DNA from: CAVSJJ01 sp963771015
GTDB lineage: Bacteria > Actinomycetota > Actinomycetes > Actinomycetales > Dermatophilaceae
Length of the DNA stretch: 64,000 nt
NCBI GenBank assembly: GCA_963771015.1
Contig: CAVYRN010000009.1
Span: 186,001 to 250,000, forward strand
Reading direction: 5' to 3'
The position numbers and the translations under genes are program-made. Each line of letters starts with the position of its first letter. Position 1 is the first letter of the stretch. Shown here in pieces: positions 1-8,106 of this stretch. The notes beneath the pieces were generated by a model that worked only from the letters and a program-made list of their open reading frames with translations, had not been told where the DNA came from and ran no database searches.

Positions 1-93
1 CGGCGTGGCGTGGTGGCCGGGGCTTGCATGGACACGGTGCTGGCCGAGGGGTCGGCGGCGCTCGAGGTGCTCATCTACGTCCTCACGGGCTGA
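1..93 (+). CDS. 3' end of an unidentified protein (partial)
   Basis: Reading frame 1 is open from the window edge to a TGA at 91-93. It has G or C at nearly every third codon position, as the real genes here do. The visible tail of 30 residues ends in LEVLIYVLTG and looks mildly hydrophobic. The start and most of the protein lie outside the window, so no family can be named. It converges on the amidotransferase gene at 161. The 67 bases between them hold no clear hairpin. Confidence 0.5.
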   Translation, partial: RRGVVAGACMDTVLAEGSAALEVLIYVLTG

Positions 94-160
94 GGTCGAC
101 CGCCGGAACCGACTTGGCCGGATGCGGCTAGTCCTGGCTGCGGGACCCGCACGTGCCATC

Positions 161-922
161 CTAGGAGCCCATGCGGCTCCTTATCGCCGTGGGTGGCGAT
201 GCTCTCCTTCGACGAGGCGAGCTGCCGGCGACGACCGCGGCGAACCGGTCCGCGAGCGGCTGCCAGGACCAGCGCAGCTCCGCCTCGGCGGCGGCCACCG
301 CGGTGGCGACCGAGACGTCGGTGTCGGCGATCGACCCGGTCGTGTTGGCCAGCCAGAGGGCGAAGATCGCCGGGGTCGTCTCCGGATGGAACTGCACCCC
401 CCAGGCCCGCTCGGCGAAGCGCAGCGCCTGGATCGAGCCGTCGGGTCCGGTGGCGAGCACGGTGGCCCCGTCGGGGGTGCTCGTGACGACATCCTGGTTG
501 TAGTGGATGGCCCGGCACTGGTCGGAGCCGGCCAGCAGCGGGTCGAGCCGCCCCGCGTCGGCGAGGGTGATGGGGCGAAGGCCGACGGCTGGTCCGGCGG
601 GGTTGCGGCCGATCGTCCCGCCGAGGGCGACGGCGAGCATCTGGTACCCCAGGCACACGCCCAGGGTGGGAACGCCGTCCTCGACCGCTCGGGCCAGCAG
701 GTCGCGGGTCGGGGCGAGCCAGCCGTGCTCGGTGTCGTCGGTGGCCCCCATGTAGCCGCCGAGCACGACGAGGCCGTCGTGCTCGACCCGTTCGGGAACG
801 GGCCGACCGAGGTCGGCGCGGACGACGTCGACGGTCAGGCCGCGCTCGGCCCACCACTCGCCCAGCCAGGCGGGCGGCGCCTCCTCCTCGTGCTGGATGG
901 CGAGCAGCCGGCGGCCGGTCAT
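161..922 (-). CDS. class I glutamine amidotransferase-like protein
   Basis: A 253-residue protein of the GMP-synthase-like type 1 glutamine amidotransferase superfamily, which hydrolyses glutamine to supply ammonia or acts as a gamma-glutamyl hydrolase. The nucleophile elbow GVCLGYQML carries the catalytic Cys. The His and Glu partners lie in VQFHPE near the C-terminus, so the triad is complete. No synthetase domain is fused and the acceptor substrate cannot be read from sequence. The C-terminal 20 residues are Arg/Ser-rich, unlike the catalytic domain. The ATG at 922 lies 2 bases after the stop of the VIT-family gene, so the two are probably co-transcribed with the pterin dehydratase gene upstream. 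A TTG two codons earlier is possible but less likely. Confidence 0.85.
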   Translation of the reverse strand: MTGRRLLAIQHEEEAPPAWLGEWWAERGLTVDVVRADLGRPVPERVEHDGLVVLGGYMGATDDTEHGWLAPTRDLLARAVEDGVPTLGVCLGYQMLAVALGGTIGRNPAGPAVGLRPITLADAGRLDPLLAGSDQCRAIHYNQDVVTSTPDGATVLATGPDGSIQALRFAERAWGVQFHPETTPAIFALWLANTTGSIADTDVSVATAVAAAEAELRWSWQPLADRFAAVVAGSSPRRRRASPPTAIRSRMGS

Positions 923-924
923 GG

Positions 925-1653
925 TCAACCGACCTGGGTGCCGACGAGGCGGCCGATGGCGTAGGTCAGCGCCATCGCGGCGACACCGCCGCCGACGACC
1001 CGGATGACGGCTCGGGTGACCGGCGCCTTGCCCGTCCGAGCGCTCGCCGCACCGGTGATGGCGAGAGCGGCGACGACGGCGACGACGGTGATCGGCAGGC
1101 GCCACGCCACCGACGGGTTGAGCACCGCGACGAGCGGCAGCACGGCCCCGAGGGTGAAGGCGACGAACGACGCGAAGGCCGCGTGCCAGGGGTTGGTGAG
1201 CGAGGTCGGGTCGATGCCCAGCTCGATCTCGGCGTGGGCCGTGAGGGCGTCGTGGGCGGTCAGCTGGGCGGCGACCTCGCGGGCCACGTCGTCGGACAGG
1301 CCCTTGGCGGCGTAGAGGCCGGTCAGCTCGGCCAGCTCGTGCTCGGGGTCATCCTCGAGCTCACGGCGCTCCTTGGCGAGCAGCGCCTGCTCGGTGTCGC
1401 GCTGGGTGCTGACCGACACGTACTCGCCGACCGCCATGCTCATCGCCCCGGCAACGAGGCCGGCGAGGCCCGCCGTCAGGATCGTCGACCGGCTGGTCGT
1501 CGCCGCCGCGACGCCGATGACGAGCCCGGCCGTCGAGACGATGCCGTCGTTGGCGCCGAGCACCCCGGCCCGCAGCCAGTTCAGCCGGCTTCCGACGGCG
1601 AGGTCGTGCGGCTCGTTGTCGAGCAGATGATCGGCGGAGGACGGGTCAGTCAT
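925..1653 (-). CDS. VIT1/CCC1 family membrane transporter
   Basis: A 242-residue integral membrane protein of the VIT1/CCC1 (DUF125) family, whose characterised members move Fe2+ or Mn2+ out of the cytosol. It shows the family hallmarks: LRAGVLGANDGIVST before the first membrane helix, GAMSMAVGEYVSVSTQRDTE after the second, a long acidic cytosolic loop (DDPEHELAELTGLYAAKG) and three C-terminal helices. Length is normal for the family. Its ATG at 1653 overlaps the pterin dehydratase stop by 8 bases and its own stop is 2 bases from the next gene, so it is the middle gene of a three-gene operon. The metal specificity cannot be told from sequence. Confidence 0.9.
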   Translation of the reverse strand: MTDPSSADHLLDNEPHDLAVGSRLNWLRAGVLGANDGIVSTAGLVIGVAAATTSRSTILTAGLAGLVAGAMSMAVGEYVSVSTQRDTEQALLAKERRELEDDPEHELAELTGLYAAKGLSDDVAREVAAQLTAHDALTAHAEIELGIDPTSLTNPWHAAFASFVAFTLGAVLPLVAVLNPSVAWRLPITVVAVVAALAITGAASARTGKAPVTRAVIRVVGGGVAAMALTYAIGRLVGTQVG

Positions 1654-1951
1654 GGGTCACTCCGTGGGCTCGGGCGGCGCTCGCGATGCGGTGCGCGAGC
1701 TCGATGTCGAGCTGGGTCACCCCGCCGGCGTCGTGTGTCGTCAGCAGCCAGTGGGTCGTGCGCCAGCGGATGTCGATGTCGGGATGATGGTTCATCTGCT
1801 CCGCCGCGTCGGCGGCGTCGACGACGATGGCGACGGCTGACAGGAAGTCAGGGGCCTGGATGCTCGTGACGATCGCGTCACCCCGACGCCCCCACCCGGG
1901 AAGGCCGGCCAGCTGGGTCTCCACCTCGTCATCGGTCAGGAGTCGGCTCAT
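1646..1951 (-). CDS. pterin-4a-carbinolamine dehydratase
   Basis: A 101-residue protein of the PCD/PhhB family, which dehydrates 4a-hydroxytetrahydrobiopterin to recycle the pterin cofactor of aromatic amino acid hydroxylases. The family signature is clear: NHHPDIDIRW around residues 57-66, then TTHDAGGVTQLDIELA with the second active-site region. No aromatic hydroxylase gene is nearby, so the actual substrate is uncertain; some actinobacterial members may serve other pterins. The start at 1951 is favoured because a GATAAT box ends 7 bases before it, suggesting leaderless initiation. It is the first gene of an operon with the VIT transporter and the amidotransferase, divergent from typA. Confidence 0.88.
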   Translation of the reverse strand: MSRLLTDDEVETQLAGLPGWGRRGDAIVTSIQAPDFLSAVAIVVDAADAAEQMNHHPDIDIRWRTTHWLLTTHDAGGVTQLDIELAHRIASAARAHGVTHD

Positions 1952-1958
1952 GAGGGCG

Positions 1959-1964
1959 ATTATC
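1959..1964 (-). promoter_or_regulatory. -10 box (GATAAT) for leaderless pterin dehydratase gene
   Basis: On the minus strand GATAAT is followed by 7 bases and the ATG at 1951. No Shine-Dalgarno sequence fits, so the transcript probably begins at or next to the start codon. Confidence 0.55.
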
Positions 1965-2089
1965 CGGTACCCGCGGCCCCGGCACCGCCCCGGTGCGGCG
2001 ATGGCGCGTCGATCGGGCCGGGCCCGTCGCCGTGGTGGCGGATCGACGCGTTTTCGTGTGGGGGCCTCCACGATGAGAGGATTCTCGGT

Positions 2090-3994
2090 ATGCCCGTACA
2101 GACCCGCGACGATCTCCGCAACGTTGCCATCGTCGCGCACGTCGACCACGGCAAGACCACCCTCGTCGACAAGATGCTCTGGCAGGCGGGTGCCTTCGGT
2201 GAGCACGAGCACGTCGCCGAGCGCGCCATGGACAGCGGTGACCTGGAGCGCGAGAAGGGGATCACCATCCTCGCGAAGAACACCGCGATCCACTACGCCG
2301 GCAAGGCGGCCGCGGAGGCGGGACTGGCTGACGGGGTGACGATCAACATCATCGACACCCCCGGCCACGCCGACTTCGGTGGCGAGGTCGAGCGCGGCCT
2401 GTCGATGGTCGACGGCGTCGTCCTCCTCGTCGACGCGAGCGAGGGGCCGCTTCCCCAGACCCGGTTCGTCCTGCGCAAGGCGCTCACCGCGCACCTGCCC
2501 GTCGTCCTGTGCATCAACAAGGTCGACCGTCCCGACGCCCGGATCGAGGAGGTCGTCGACGAGGTCTACGAGCTGTTCATGGACCTCATCGAGGACTCCG
2601 AGCGCCATGACCAGCACCCGGCCGCGCTCGACTTCCCCATCGTCTACGCGAGCGCCAAGTCGGGTCGCGCCTCGCTCAACCGGCCCGCCAACGGCGAGCA
2701 GCCCGACAGCCCCGACCTCGAGCCGCTGTTCCAGACCATCCTGAAGACCATCCCGGCGCCGTCGTACGACCCGGAGGCCCCGCTCCAGGCCCACGTCACC
2801 AACCTCGACGCCTCGAACTTCCTCGGCCGGCTCGCCCTGCTCCGGGTCCACAACGGGACGATCCGCAAGGGTCAGCAGGTCGCCTGGTGCCGCCACGACG
2901 GCTCGGTCGTCAAGGTCAAGATCACCGAGCTGCTCATGACCGAGGCGCTCGAGCGCCGCCCGGCCGAGCAGGCCGGGCCGGGCGACATCATCGCGGTCGC
3001 CGGCATCCCCGAGATCACCATCGGCGAGACCCTCACCGACCCCGACACGCCCAGCCCGCTGCCCCTCATCACCGTCGACGAGCCCGCCATCTCGATGACG
3101 ATCGGTGCCAACACCTCGCCGATGGCCGGTCGGGTCAAGGGCGCGAAGGTCACCGCTCGGCTCGTCAAGGACCGGCTGGACCGTGAGCTCGTCGGCAACG
3201 TGTCGATGCGGGTGCTGCCCACCGAGCGACCCGAGGCCTGGGAGGTCCAGGGCCGGGGGGAGCTCGCCCTGGCCATTCTCGTCGAGCAGATGCGGCGTGA
3301 GGGCTACGAGCTCACCGTCGGCAAGCCGCAGGTCGTCACCAAGGACATCGGGGGGAAGGTCCACGAGCCGGTGGAGCGGCTCACCATCGACACCCCCGAG
3401 GAGTTCCTCGGCGCCATCACCCAGATCCTCGCCCAGCGCAAGGGCCGGATGGAGCAGATGACGAACCACGGCACCGGGTGGGTACGCATGGAGTTCCTCG
3501 TCCCCGCTCGCGGCCTCATCGGCTTCCGGACCGAGTTCCTGACCGAGACCCGTGGCTCGGGTATCGCCCACCACGTCTTCGAGTCCTACGAGCCGTGGCA
3601 CGGGCCGATCACCACCCGGGTGTCCGGATCGCTGGTGGCCGACCGGTCCGGCGCCGTGACGGCCTACGCGATGGTCAACCTCCAGGAGCGAGGGACTCTC
3701 TTCGTCGACCCGACGACCGAGGTCTACGAGGGGATGGTCGTCGGCGAGAACTCCCGCGTCGACGACATGGACGTCAACATCACCAAGGAGAAGAAGCTCA
3801 CCAACGTGCGGGCCTCCTCGGCCGACAACTTCGAGAAGATCGTGCCGGCCCGCAGGCTGAGCCTGGAGCAGTCCCTCGAGTTCTGCCGCGAGGACGAGTG
3901 CTGCGAGGTCACCCCGGAGGCCGTCCGGATCCGTAAGGTCGAGCTTGACCAGACCCTCCGTGCCAGAGCCGCCGCCCGGGCACGCAAGAGCTGA
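2090..3994 (+). CDS. typA: ribosome-associated GTPase TypA/BipA
   Basis: A 634-residue translational GTPase of the TypA/BipA family, an EF-G-like factor that binds ribosomes and matters under stress or cold. The G1 motif AHVDHGKTTL is at residues 16-25, switch region G3 is DTPGHADF and G4 is NKVDRPDAR. The C-terminal half carries the family domain with GRGELALAILVEQMRREGYE and GLIGFRTEFLTETRG. Length is slightly above the usual 600-610 residues because of a basic tail (RARAAARARKS). A purine-rich site (GAGAGGA) lies about 8 bases before the ATG. The next gene is an LpqW-like lipoprotein, the same order I recall from mycobacteria. Confidence 0.97.
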   Translation: MPVQTRDDLRNVAIVAHVDHGKTTLVDKMLWQAGAFGEHEHVAERAMDSGDLEREKGITILAKNTAIHYAGKAAAEAGLADGVTINIIDTPGHADFGGEVERGLSMVDGVVLLVDASEGPLPQTRFVLRKALTAHLPVVLCINKVDRPDARIEEVVDEVYELFMDLIEDSERHDQHPAALDFPIVYASAKSGRASLNRPANGEQPDSPDLEPLFQTILKTIPAPSYDPEAPLQAHVTNLDASNFLGRLALLRVHNGTIRKGQQVAWCRHDGSVVKVKITELLMTEALERRPAEQAGPGDIIAVAGIPEITIGETLTDPDTPSPLPLITVDEPAISMTIGANTSPMAGRVKGAKVTARLVKDRLDRELVGNVSMRVLPTERPEAWEVQGRGELALAILVEQMRREGYELTVGKPQVVTKDIGGKVHEPVERLTIDTPEEFLGAITQILAQRKGRMEQMTNHGTGWVRMEFLVPARGLIGFRTEFLTETRGSGIAHHVFESYEPWHGPITTRVSGSLVADRSGAVTAYAMVNLQERGTLFVDPTTEVYEGMVVGENSRVDDMDVNITKEKKLTNVRASSADNFEKIVPARRLSLEQSLEFCREDECCEVTPEAVRIRKVELDQTLRARAAARARKS

Positions 3995-4056
3995 CTCGAC
4001 CGTTGGAGGAGGGGCCGCCGACCCCAGCCCATGCAGACCGCACCCAGGACCCGCCC

Positions 4057-5853
4057 GTGAGCCTTCTCAGCCGCCCCGAACGTAGCCTCCGACCGTTCCG
4101 CCGCTCGGGGCCCCGCCTGGCCGGCGTCGCCGTCGGCCTGATCGCGGCGCTCACCGTGGCCGGATGCACGGGTCAGTCTGCGTCGAGCGAGACGACCGCC
4201 AGCCTCGGGACCACCGACCAGCCGGGTGGCGTCGTCACCGCCCTCAGCCTCGGTCCGATCCTGTCCTGGGACCCCCAGCGGATCGGGTCCCGGGCCGATG
4301 CCGCATTCGCCGGCAGGACCTTCATGCGCACGCTCACGGCGTACCAGCCGAGCCAGACCCCGGACGGCCAGGCGACGCTCGTCGGCGATCTCGCCACCGA
4401 CACGGGGACCCCGAACACCGACCTCACGACGTGGACCTTCACCCTGCGTCCCGACATCACCTGGCAGGACGGCTCCCCGGTCACCTGTGAGGACGTCGTC
4501 TACGGCATCTCGCGGACCTTCGCCACGACGCGGATCACCGGAGGCGACACCGACGCGCTCGCCGTCCTCGCGGTCCCCAAGCGGGTCGACGGGACGAGCA
4601 CGTATGCCGGCCCGTACGCGACCGGGAAGGCTGCGTCGGCGGGACAGGCGGCCTTCGACAAGGCCATCACGTGTGCGGGCTCCTCGGTCACGTTCCACCT
4701 GGCCAAGCCCACGAGCGACTTCAACGAGATGGTGAGTATGCCGGCCTTCGCGCCGTACAAGGCGGCCGAGGACCTCGGCAGCGACGGCTCCTACGTCGTG
4801 TTCTCGGACGGCCCCTACCAGCTCAAGGGCGCCTGGGAACAGGGGACCGGCGGGACGTTCGTCCGCAACCCGGCATGGAAGGCCGCCTCCGACCCGGTCC
4901 GCAAGGCATACCCCGACGAGATCCGCTACCAGGAGGGGATGGAGCCGCAGACCGTCGCCCAGGACGTCATGACGAGCACGGGGTCGGGCAGCTCGAGCAT
5001 CGCCCTTGACTCCGCACCGCCGGCGATCCAGCAGCACATCGCCGCCCTGTCCGAGCTGCACAACCGCTCGGTCAACCCGGCGACCGGCCTCGTCGAGTAC
5101 CTCGTCCCCAACTTCAAGAGCCCCGTCTTCGCCAAACCCGAGGTGCGCAAGGCGCTCGCCATGGCGACGAACCGCGAGGCCTACGTCATCGCCCTCGGCG
5201 GTGACACGGCCGCCCGGCCGACCCGCTCGCTCATCCCGGCGGCGCTTCCGGCCGCCACCGGTGAGGACCCGGTCGGGACGGCGCTGCGAGGCGACCCCGC
5301 CGCGGCCAAGGCCCTCCTCGAGGAGGCGGGGGTGAAGCTGCCGGTGACCATCCGGGTCGCCTACCGCTCGACGGACAGCGTCGACAAGGCGATGGCGGCT
5401 CTCGTCGAGGGGTGGCAGCAGGCCGGCTTCGAGCCGGAGCTGCAACCCATCGTCGACAACTACTTCACCAAGATCGCCGATCCCAGGCGGGCCACCCAGA
5501 CCGACGTGTTCTGGTCGAACTGGGCGCCCCAGTGGGCCTCGGCGTCGACCATCCTGCCGCCGCTGTTCGACTCGACGATCAACCTCACCGCGGCCGGGCC
5601 CGGCCGTGACTACGGGTACTTCGCCGACAAGTCGGTGACGACCCAGATGAGCCAGATCTCGCGGATCGTCGACCGGGTGCAGCGGGAGAAGGCGTGGGGC
5701 AGCCTCGACGCCTCGCTGCGTGGACAGGGCGCCTACATCGGCCTCGCCGAGCGACGCGCCATGTACGTCGCGGGGTCGGACGTCCGCAACTTCACGGCCG
5801 ACGAGATCCTCGGCGGGTCGGTCGACTTCGGCGTGGTCGCGGTGCACCAGTGA
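4057..5853 (+). CDS. LpqW-like family 5 solute-binding lipoprotein
   Basis: A 598-residue lipoprotein of the SBP_bac_5 (oligopeptide-binding) fold. From the GTG at 4057 it has a basic N-terminus, a hydrophobic segment and the lipobox LTVAGC with Cys37, so it should be anchored outside the membrane. The fold signatures include TWTFTLRPDITWQDGSPVTCEDVVY and a central domain with VRKALAMATNREAY. No permease or ATPase genes are near, which argues against ordinary import. In M. tuberculosis typA is followed by lpqW, a family 5 protein that modulates mannosylated lipid (PIM/LM) synthesis. Position and size support homology; the function is inferred. A longer reading from a TTG at 4003 is open but would bury the signal peptide. 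The stop overlaps the mshB GTG by 4 bases. Confidence 0.85.
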   Translation: MSLLSRPERSLRPFRRSGPRLAGVAVGLIAALTVAGCTGQSASSETTASLGTTDQPGGVVTALSLGPILSWDPQRIGSRADAAFAGRTFMRTLTAYQPSQTPDGQATLVGDLATDTGTPNTDLTTWTFTLRPDITWQDGSPVTCEDVVYGISRTFATTRITGGDTDALAVLAVPKRVDGTSTYAGPYATGKAASAGQAAFDKAITCAGSSVTFHLAKPTSDFNEMVSMPAFAPYKAAEDLGSDGSYVVFSDGPYQLKGAWEQGTGGTFVRNPAWKAASDPVRKAYPDEIRYQEGMEPQTVAQDVMTSTGSGSSSIALDSAPPAIQQHIAALSELHNRSVNPATGLVEYLVPNFKSPVFAKPEVRKALAMATNREAYVIALGGDTAARPTRSLIPAALPAATGEDPVGTALRGDPAAAKALLEEAGVKLPVTIRVAYRSTDSVDKAMAALVEGWQQAGFEPELQPIVDNYFTKIADPRRATQTDVFWSNWAPQWASASTILPPLFDSTINLTAAGPGRDYGYFADKSVTTQMSQISRIVDRVQREKAWGSLDASLRGQGAYIGLAERRAMYVAGSDVRNFTADEILGGSVDFGVVAVHQ

Positions 5854-6791
5854 GCGATGCTGCGGGGGGGCGCGCGCGCCGCCCTCGGCTGCTCTTCGTC
5901 CACGCCCACCCCGACGACGAGACGATCGCGACCGGAGTCTCGCTCGCCCATCATGCGCGCCTCGGCCACGACGTCCATGTGCTCACCTGCACCCTCGGTG
6001 AGGAGGGGGAGGTGATCCCGCCCGGTCTCGCCCATCTCGAGGGCGCCGAGGGCGACCCGCTTGCTCGGCACCGCCGCGGGGAGCTGCGGGGCGCACTCGA
6101 GACGCTCGGCGTGACCGGGCATCTGCTCGGCGCAGCCGGCTCCGCCCGCATGCCGCGGACCGCCGAAGGCATGGCATACCGGGACTCGGGCATGGCCGGC
6201 TCGGACGCCGCACGGCACCCGCTGGCCTTCGCCGCCGCCGACGTCGAGCGGGCCGGCGCGCTCATGCGCGCTCTCGTCGAGGAGCTCGCGCCCGATGTCG
6301 TCGTCACCTACGACGCCCACGGTGGCTACCTTCACCCCGACCACGTCCAGACCCATCGGGTGACCGTCGCGGCGCTGCGCGGGATGACCGACCCCCCCGC
6401 TCTGTATGCCGTCCTCACGCCTCGCTCGTGGGTCGACGAGGACCGCGCCTGGCTGGCCGAGCACGTCGACCCGGCGCTGGGCCACACCGTCCCGGGTGCC
6501 GGCCACCCGTACCGGCCCAGCGAGGTCGACGACGGACTCGTCAGCCACGCGACGGTCGACGAGGCGGCGGTCGCCCTCCAGGTGGAGGCACTTCGTCGGC
6601 ACGCGACCCAGGTGGTCGTGGGAGCGGGATGGTTCGTCCTGTCCAACCGCGTGGCGTCCAGGCTCGCCGGCAGGGAGGGGTTCGTGCGCATGGACCTGAT
6701 GACCGGTGGGCCGGCCGCGGATGGCACAGTGGGGCGGTCCGGCCCGTCCGGGACCGGACGCCCAGGACTGCTCGAAGGGGTGAGCGCGTGA
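5850..6791 (+). CDS. mshB: mycothiol precursor deacetylase MshB
   Basis: A 313-residue PIG-L/LmbE-type zinc deacetylase. It matches MshB, which removes the acetyl group from GlcNAc-inositol in mycothiol biosynthesis. The zinc-binding AHPDDE motif is at residues 19-24 and the third ligand lies in GGYLHPDHV. The stretch TCTLGEEGEVIPPGLAHL after the first motif is typical of MshB and absent from the two other PIG-L proteins in this window. The GTG start at 5850 overlaps the lipoprotein stop, so translation is probably coupled. The stop overlaps the next GTG by 4 bases. The 3' end encodes a Gly/Pro-rich tail of about 30 residues of no known role. Confidence 0.93.
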   Translation: MSDAAGGRARRPRLLFVHAHPDDETIATGVSLAHHARLGHDVHVLTCTLGEEGEVIPPGLAHLEGAEGDPLARHRRGELRGALETLGVTGHLLGAAGSARMPRTAEGMAYRDSGMAGSDAARHPLAFAAADVERAGALMRALVEELAPDVVVTYDAHGGYLHPDHVQTHRVTVAALRGMTDPPALYAVLTPRSWVDEDRAWLAEHVDPALGHTVPGAGHPYRPSEVDDGLVSHATVDEAAVALQVEALRRHATQVVVGAGWFVLSNRVASRLAGREGFVRMDLMTGGPAADGTVGRSGPSGTGRPGLLEGVSA

Positions 6792-7288
6792 GCGAGTCGA
6801 CAGACCTCGGTGCGGGCCGGCTGCGGCAGGTGCTGGGCCGGTTCGCGACGGGGGTCAGCATCGTGACCACGCTGGCCGGCGACCATGACCACGCCATGAC
6901 GGCCGACACGCTCACGTCGGTGTCCCTCGACCCGCTCCTCGTCCTCGTCTGCGTCCAGCGCGAGAGCCGTTTCCACGACGCCGTCATCGCTGCCGAGGTG
7001 TTCGGCGCGACGATCCTCGCGGCCGACCAGCGGGGGGTCGCCGACTGGCTCGCCACCCCGGGACGGCCGTTGCATGGCCAGCTCGACCGCATCGCACACC
7101 GGCGGGGTGCGGCGACCGGCGTCGCCCTCATCGAGGGCGGGCTCGGCTCGCTCGAGTGCCGGGTGATCGCGGTCCACCCCGCGGGGGACCACAGCATCGT
7201 CGTCGGCGAGGTCGTGGGCCTGTCCCTGCCGGACGAGCCCGGACCGGGTCTCATCCACTACCGGGGTGGCTACGCCTCGCTCGCCTGA
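6788..7288 (+). CDS. flavin reductase-like split-barrel protein
   Basis: A 166-residue protein of the flavin reductase domain family (HpaC/HpaC-like, FMN-binding split barrel). Such proteins use NAD(P)H to reduce free flavin for a partner monooxygenase. The N-terminal signature LGRFATGVSIVTT and the following MTADTLTSVSLDPLLVLVCV form the flavin-binding strand pair. Later parts (FGATILAADQ, LECRVIAVHPAGDHSIVVGEV) also fit. It is the third gene of a tightly overlapped run with the lipoprotein and mshB (4-base GTGA overlap). No flavin-dependent monooxygenase is adjacent, so its partner is unknown. Confidence 0.87.
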   Translation: MSESTDLGAGRLRQVLGRFATGVSIVTTLAGDHDHAMTADTLTSVSLDPLLVLVCVQRESRFHDAVIAAEVFGATILAADQRGVADWLATPGRPLHGQLDRIAHRRGAATGVALIEGGLGSLECRVIAVHPAGDHSIVVGEVVGLSLPDEPGPGLIHYRGGYASLA

Positions 7289-7297
7289 TATCCCCGC

Positions 7298-7328
7298 AGG
7301 GCCCGTCGGCGCGACCGGCCGGCGCCCT
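7298..7328. terminator. possible bidirectional hairpin between convergent genes
   Basis: AGGGC at 7298-7302 pairs with GCCCT at 7324-7328, extended by CCG/CGG with a one-base bulge. It sits in the 48-base gap between converging genes. There is no T run, which is usual at this base composition. Confidence 0.35.
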
Positions 7329-7336
7329 CTGGACCC

Positions 7337-8065
7337 CTAGGGGGTGGGCGTGGGCGTCGGCGTGCTCGCTGGGGTCGGCGAGCCGGTCGGGGTCGGCGTG
7401 CCGCCCGGGGTCGGCGTGGCCGGGGTCGTCGGGGTCACGGCGTCGCTCGGTGTCGGACTCGGCGTGCTCGAGGGGGTCGGCGTGGGGGTCGCCGTCGGTT
7501 GCGGCGTGGGGTCCAGCGGCGCCGGCTCGACCCGGGCCCGGGGGATGCCGGCGTTGGTCGCGACGCGGGTCACCGTCGTGCCGGTCTCCGAGGAGTTGCC
7601 GAGCGGATGCCCGATGACGAGCTCGACGACGGTGATCGCACCCAGGGCGAGGAGGAGCCCAGCGAGCACCGTGGCGACGCCGCGCCACCGCCGGGCCGCG
7701 CGCTGCGCGTCCGACGCGTCGGCGACGGCGGCCGCGACGGCCGCGGCCGCCACGGGCGAGCCGGCCCGGGCGGCATACCGTGCGGACCGCAGCGGGACGA
7801 CGGCCTCGATCCGCCGATGGGCCGAGCGGAAGGTGTGGGCATAGATCGCGCCGCCGACGGTGATGACGATCGACCCGATGGCGGCGCCGATGAGGGTACC
7901 GGCCACGCCGAGCGTCGACGCCGCCAGCGCCGAGGTCATCGCCGCGAGGGCGCTGCCGGCGACCTGGGCCGGCGACAGGCCGAACCGGTTGCGGGGCCCA
8001 TGAGCCTGGGTGGGGGTGGTGTCCGCGTCGTTGCGTCTCTGGTCAGGGATGGTCGGCGTGGACAT
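7337..8065 (-). CDS. membrane protein with Pro/Thr-rich C-terminal tail
   Basis: A 242-residue protein I do not recognise as a named family. It has a polar N-terminus, two hydrophobic segments close together (around residues 35-55 and 58-78), an Ala-rich stretch, and a third membrane segment near residue 140 (VLAGLLLALGAITVVELVIG). The last 55 residues are a low-complexity PT-rich tail (TPTPTPSSTPSPTPS and similar). With three membrane segments the tail probably faces outside, where it could be glycosylated or span the wall. This layout is common in actinobacterial envelope proteins of unknown function. It converges on the flavin reductase gene. Confidence 0.75.
   Translation of the reverse strand: MSTPTIPDQRRNDADTTPTQAHGPRNRFGLSPAQVAGSALAAMTSALAASTLGVAGTLIGAAIGSIVITVGGAIYAHTFRSAHRRIEAVVPLRSARYAARAGSPVAAAAVAAAVADASDAQRAARRWRGVATVLAGLLLALGAITVVELVIGHPLGNSSETGTTVTRVATNAGIPRARVEPAPLDPTPQPTATPTPTPSSTPSPTPSDAVTPTTPATPTPGGTPTPTGSPTPASTPTPTPTP
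7340..7510 (-). repeat. degenerate repeat encoding the PT-rich tail
   Basis: The + strand reads as imperfect copies of GGGGTCGGCGTG with short variants, giving alternating Thr/Pro with some Ser on the minus strand. It is a low-complexity coding repeat rather than a mobile or regulatory one. Confidence 0.7.
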
Positions 8066-8106
8066 GCCGGAGAACCTTTGTTGGTGGGATGGAGCGAACG
8101 TCAAGG

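Noticed and set aside
1646..3601. 651-residue reading of the pterin dehydratase with a long N-terminus
   Set aside because: Only the last 101 residues match the family; the rest is antisense to typA. The start at 1951 has its own promoter box.
4057..5853. Peptide importer binding protein
   Set aside because: No permease or ATPase genes are near, and position after typA matches LpqW, which is not an importer subunit.
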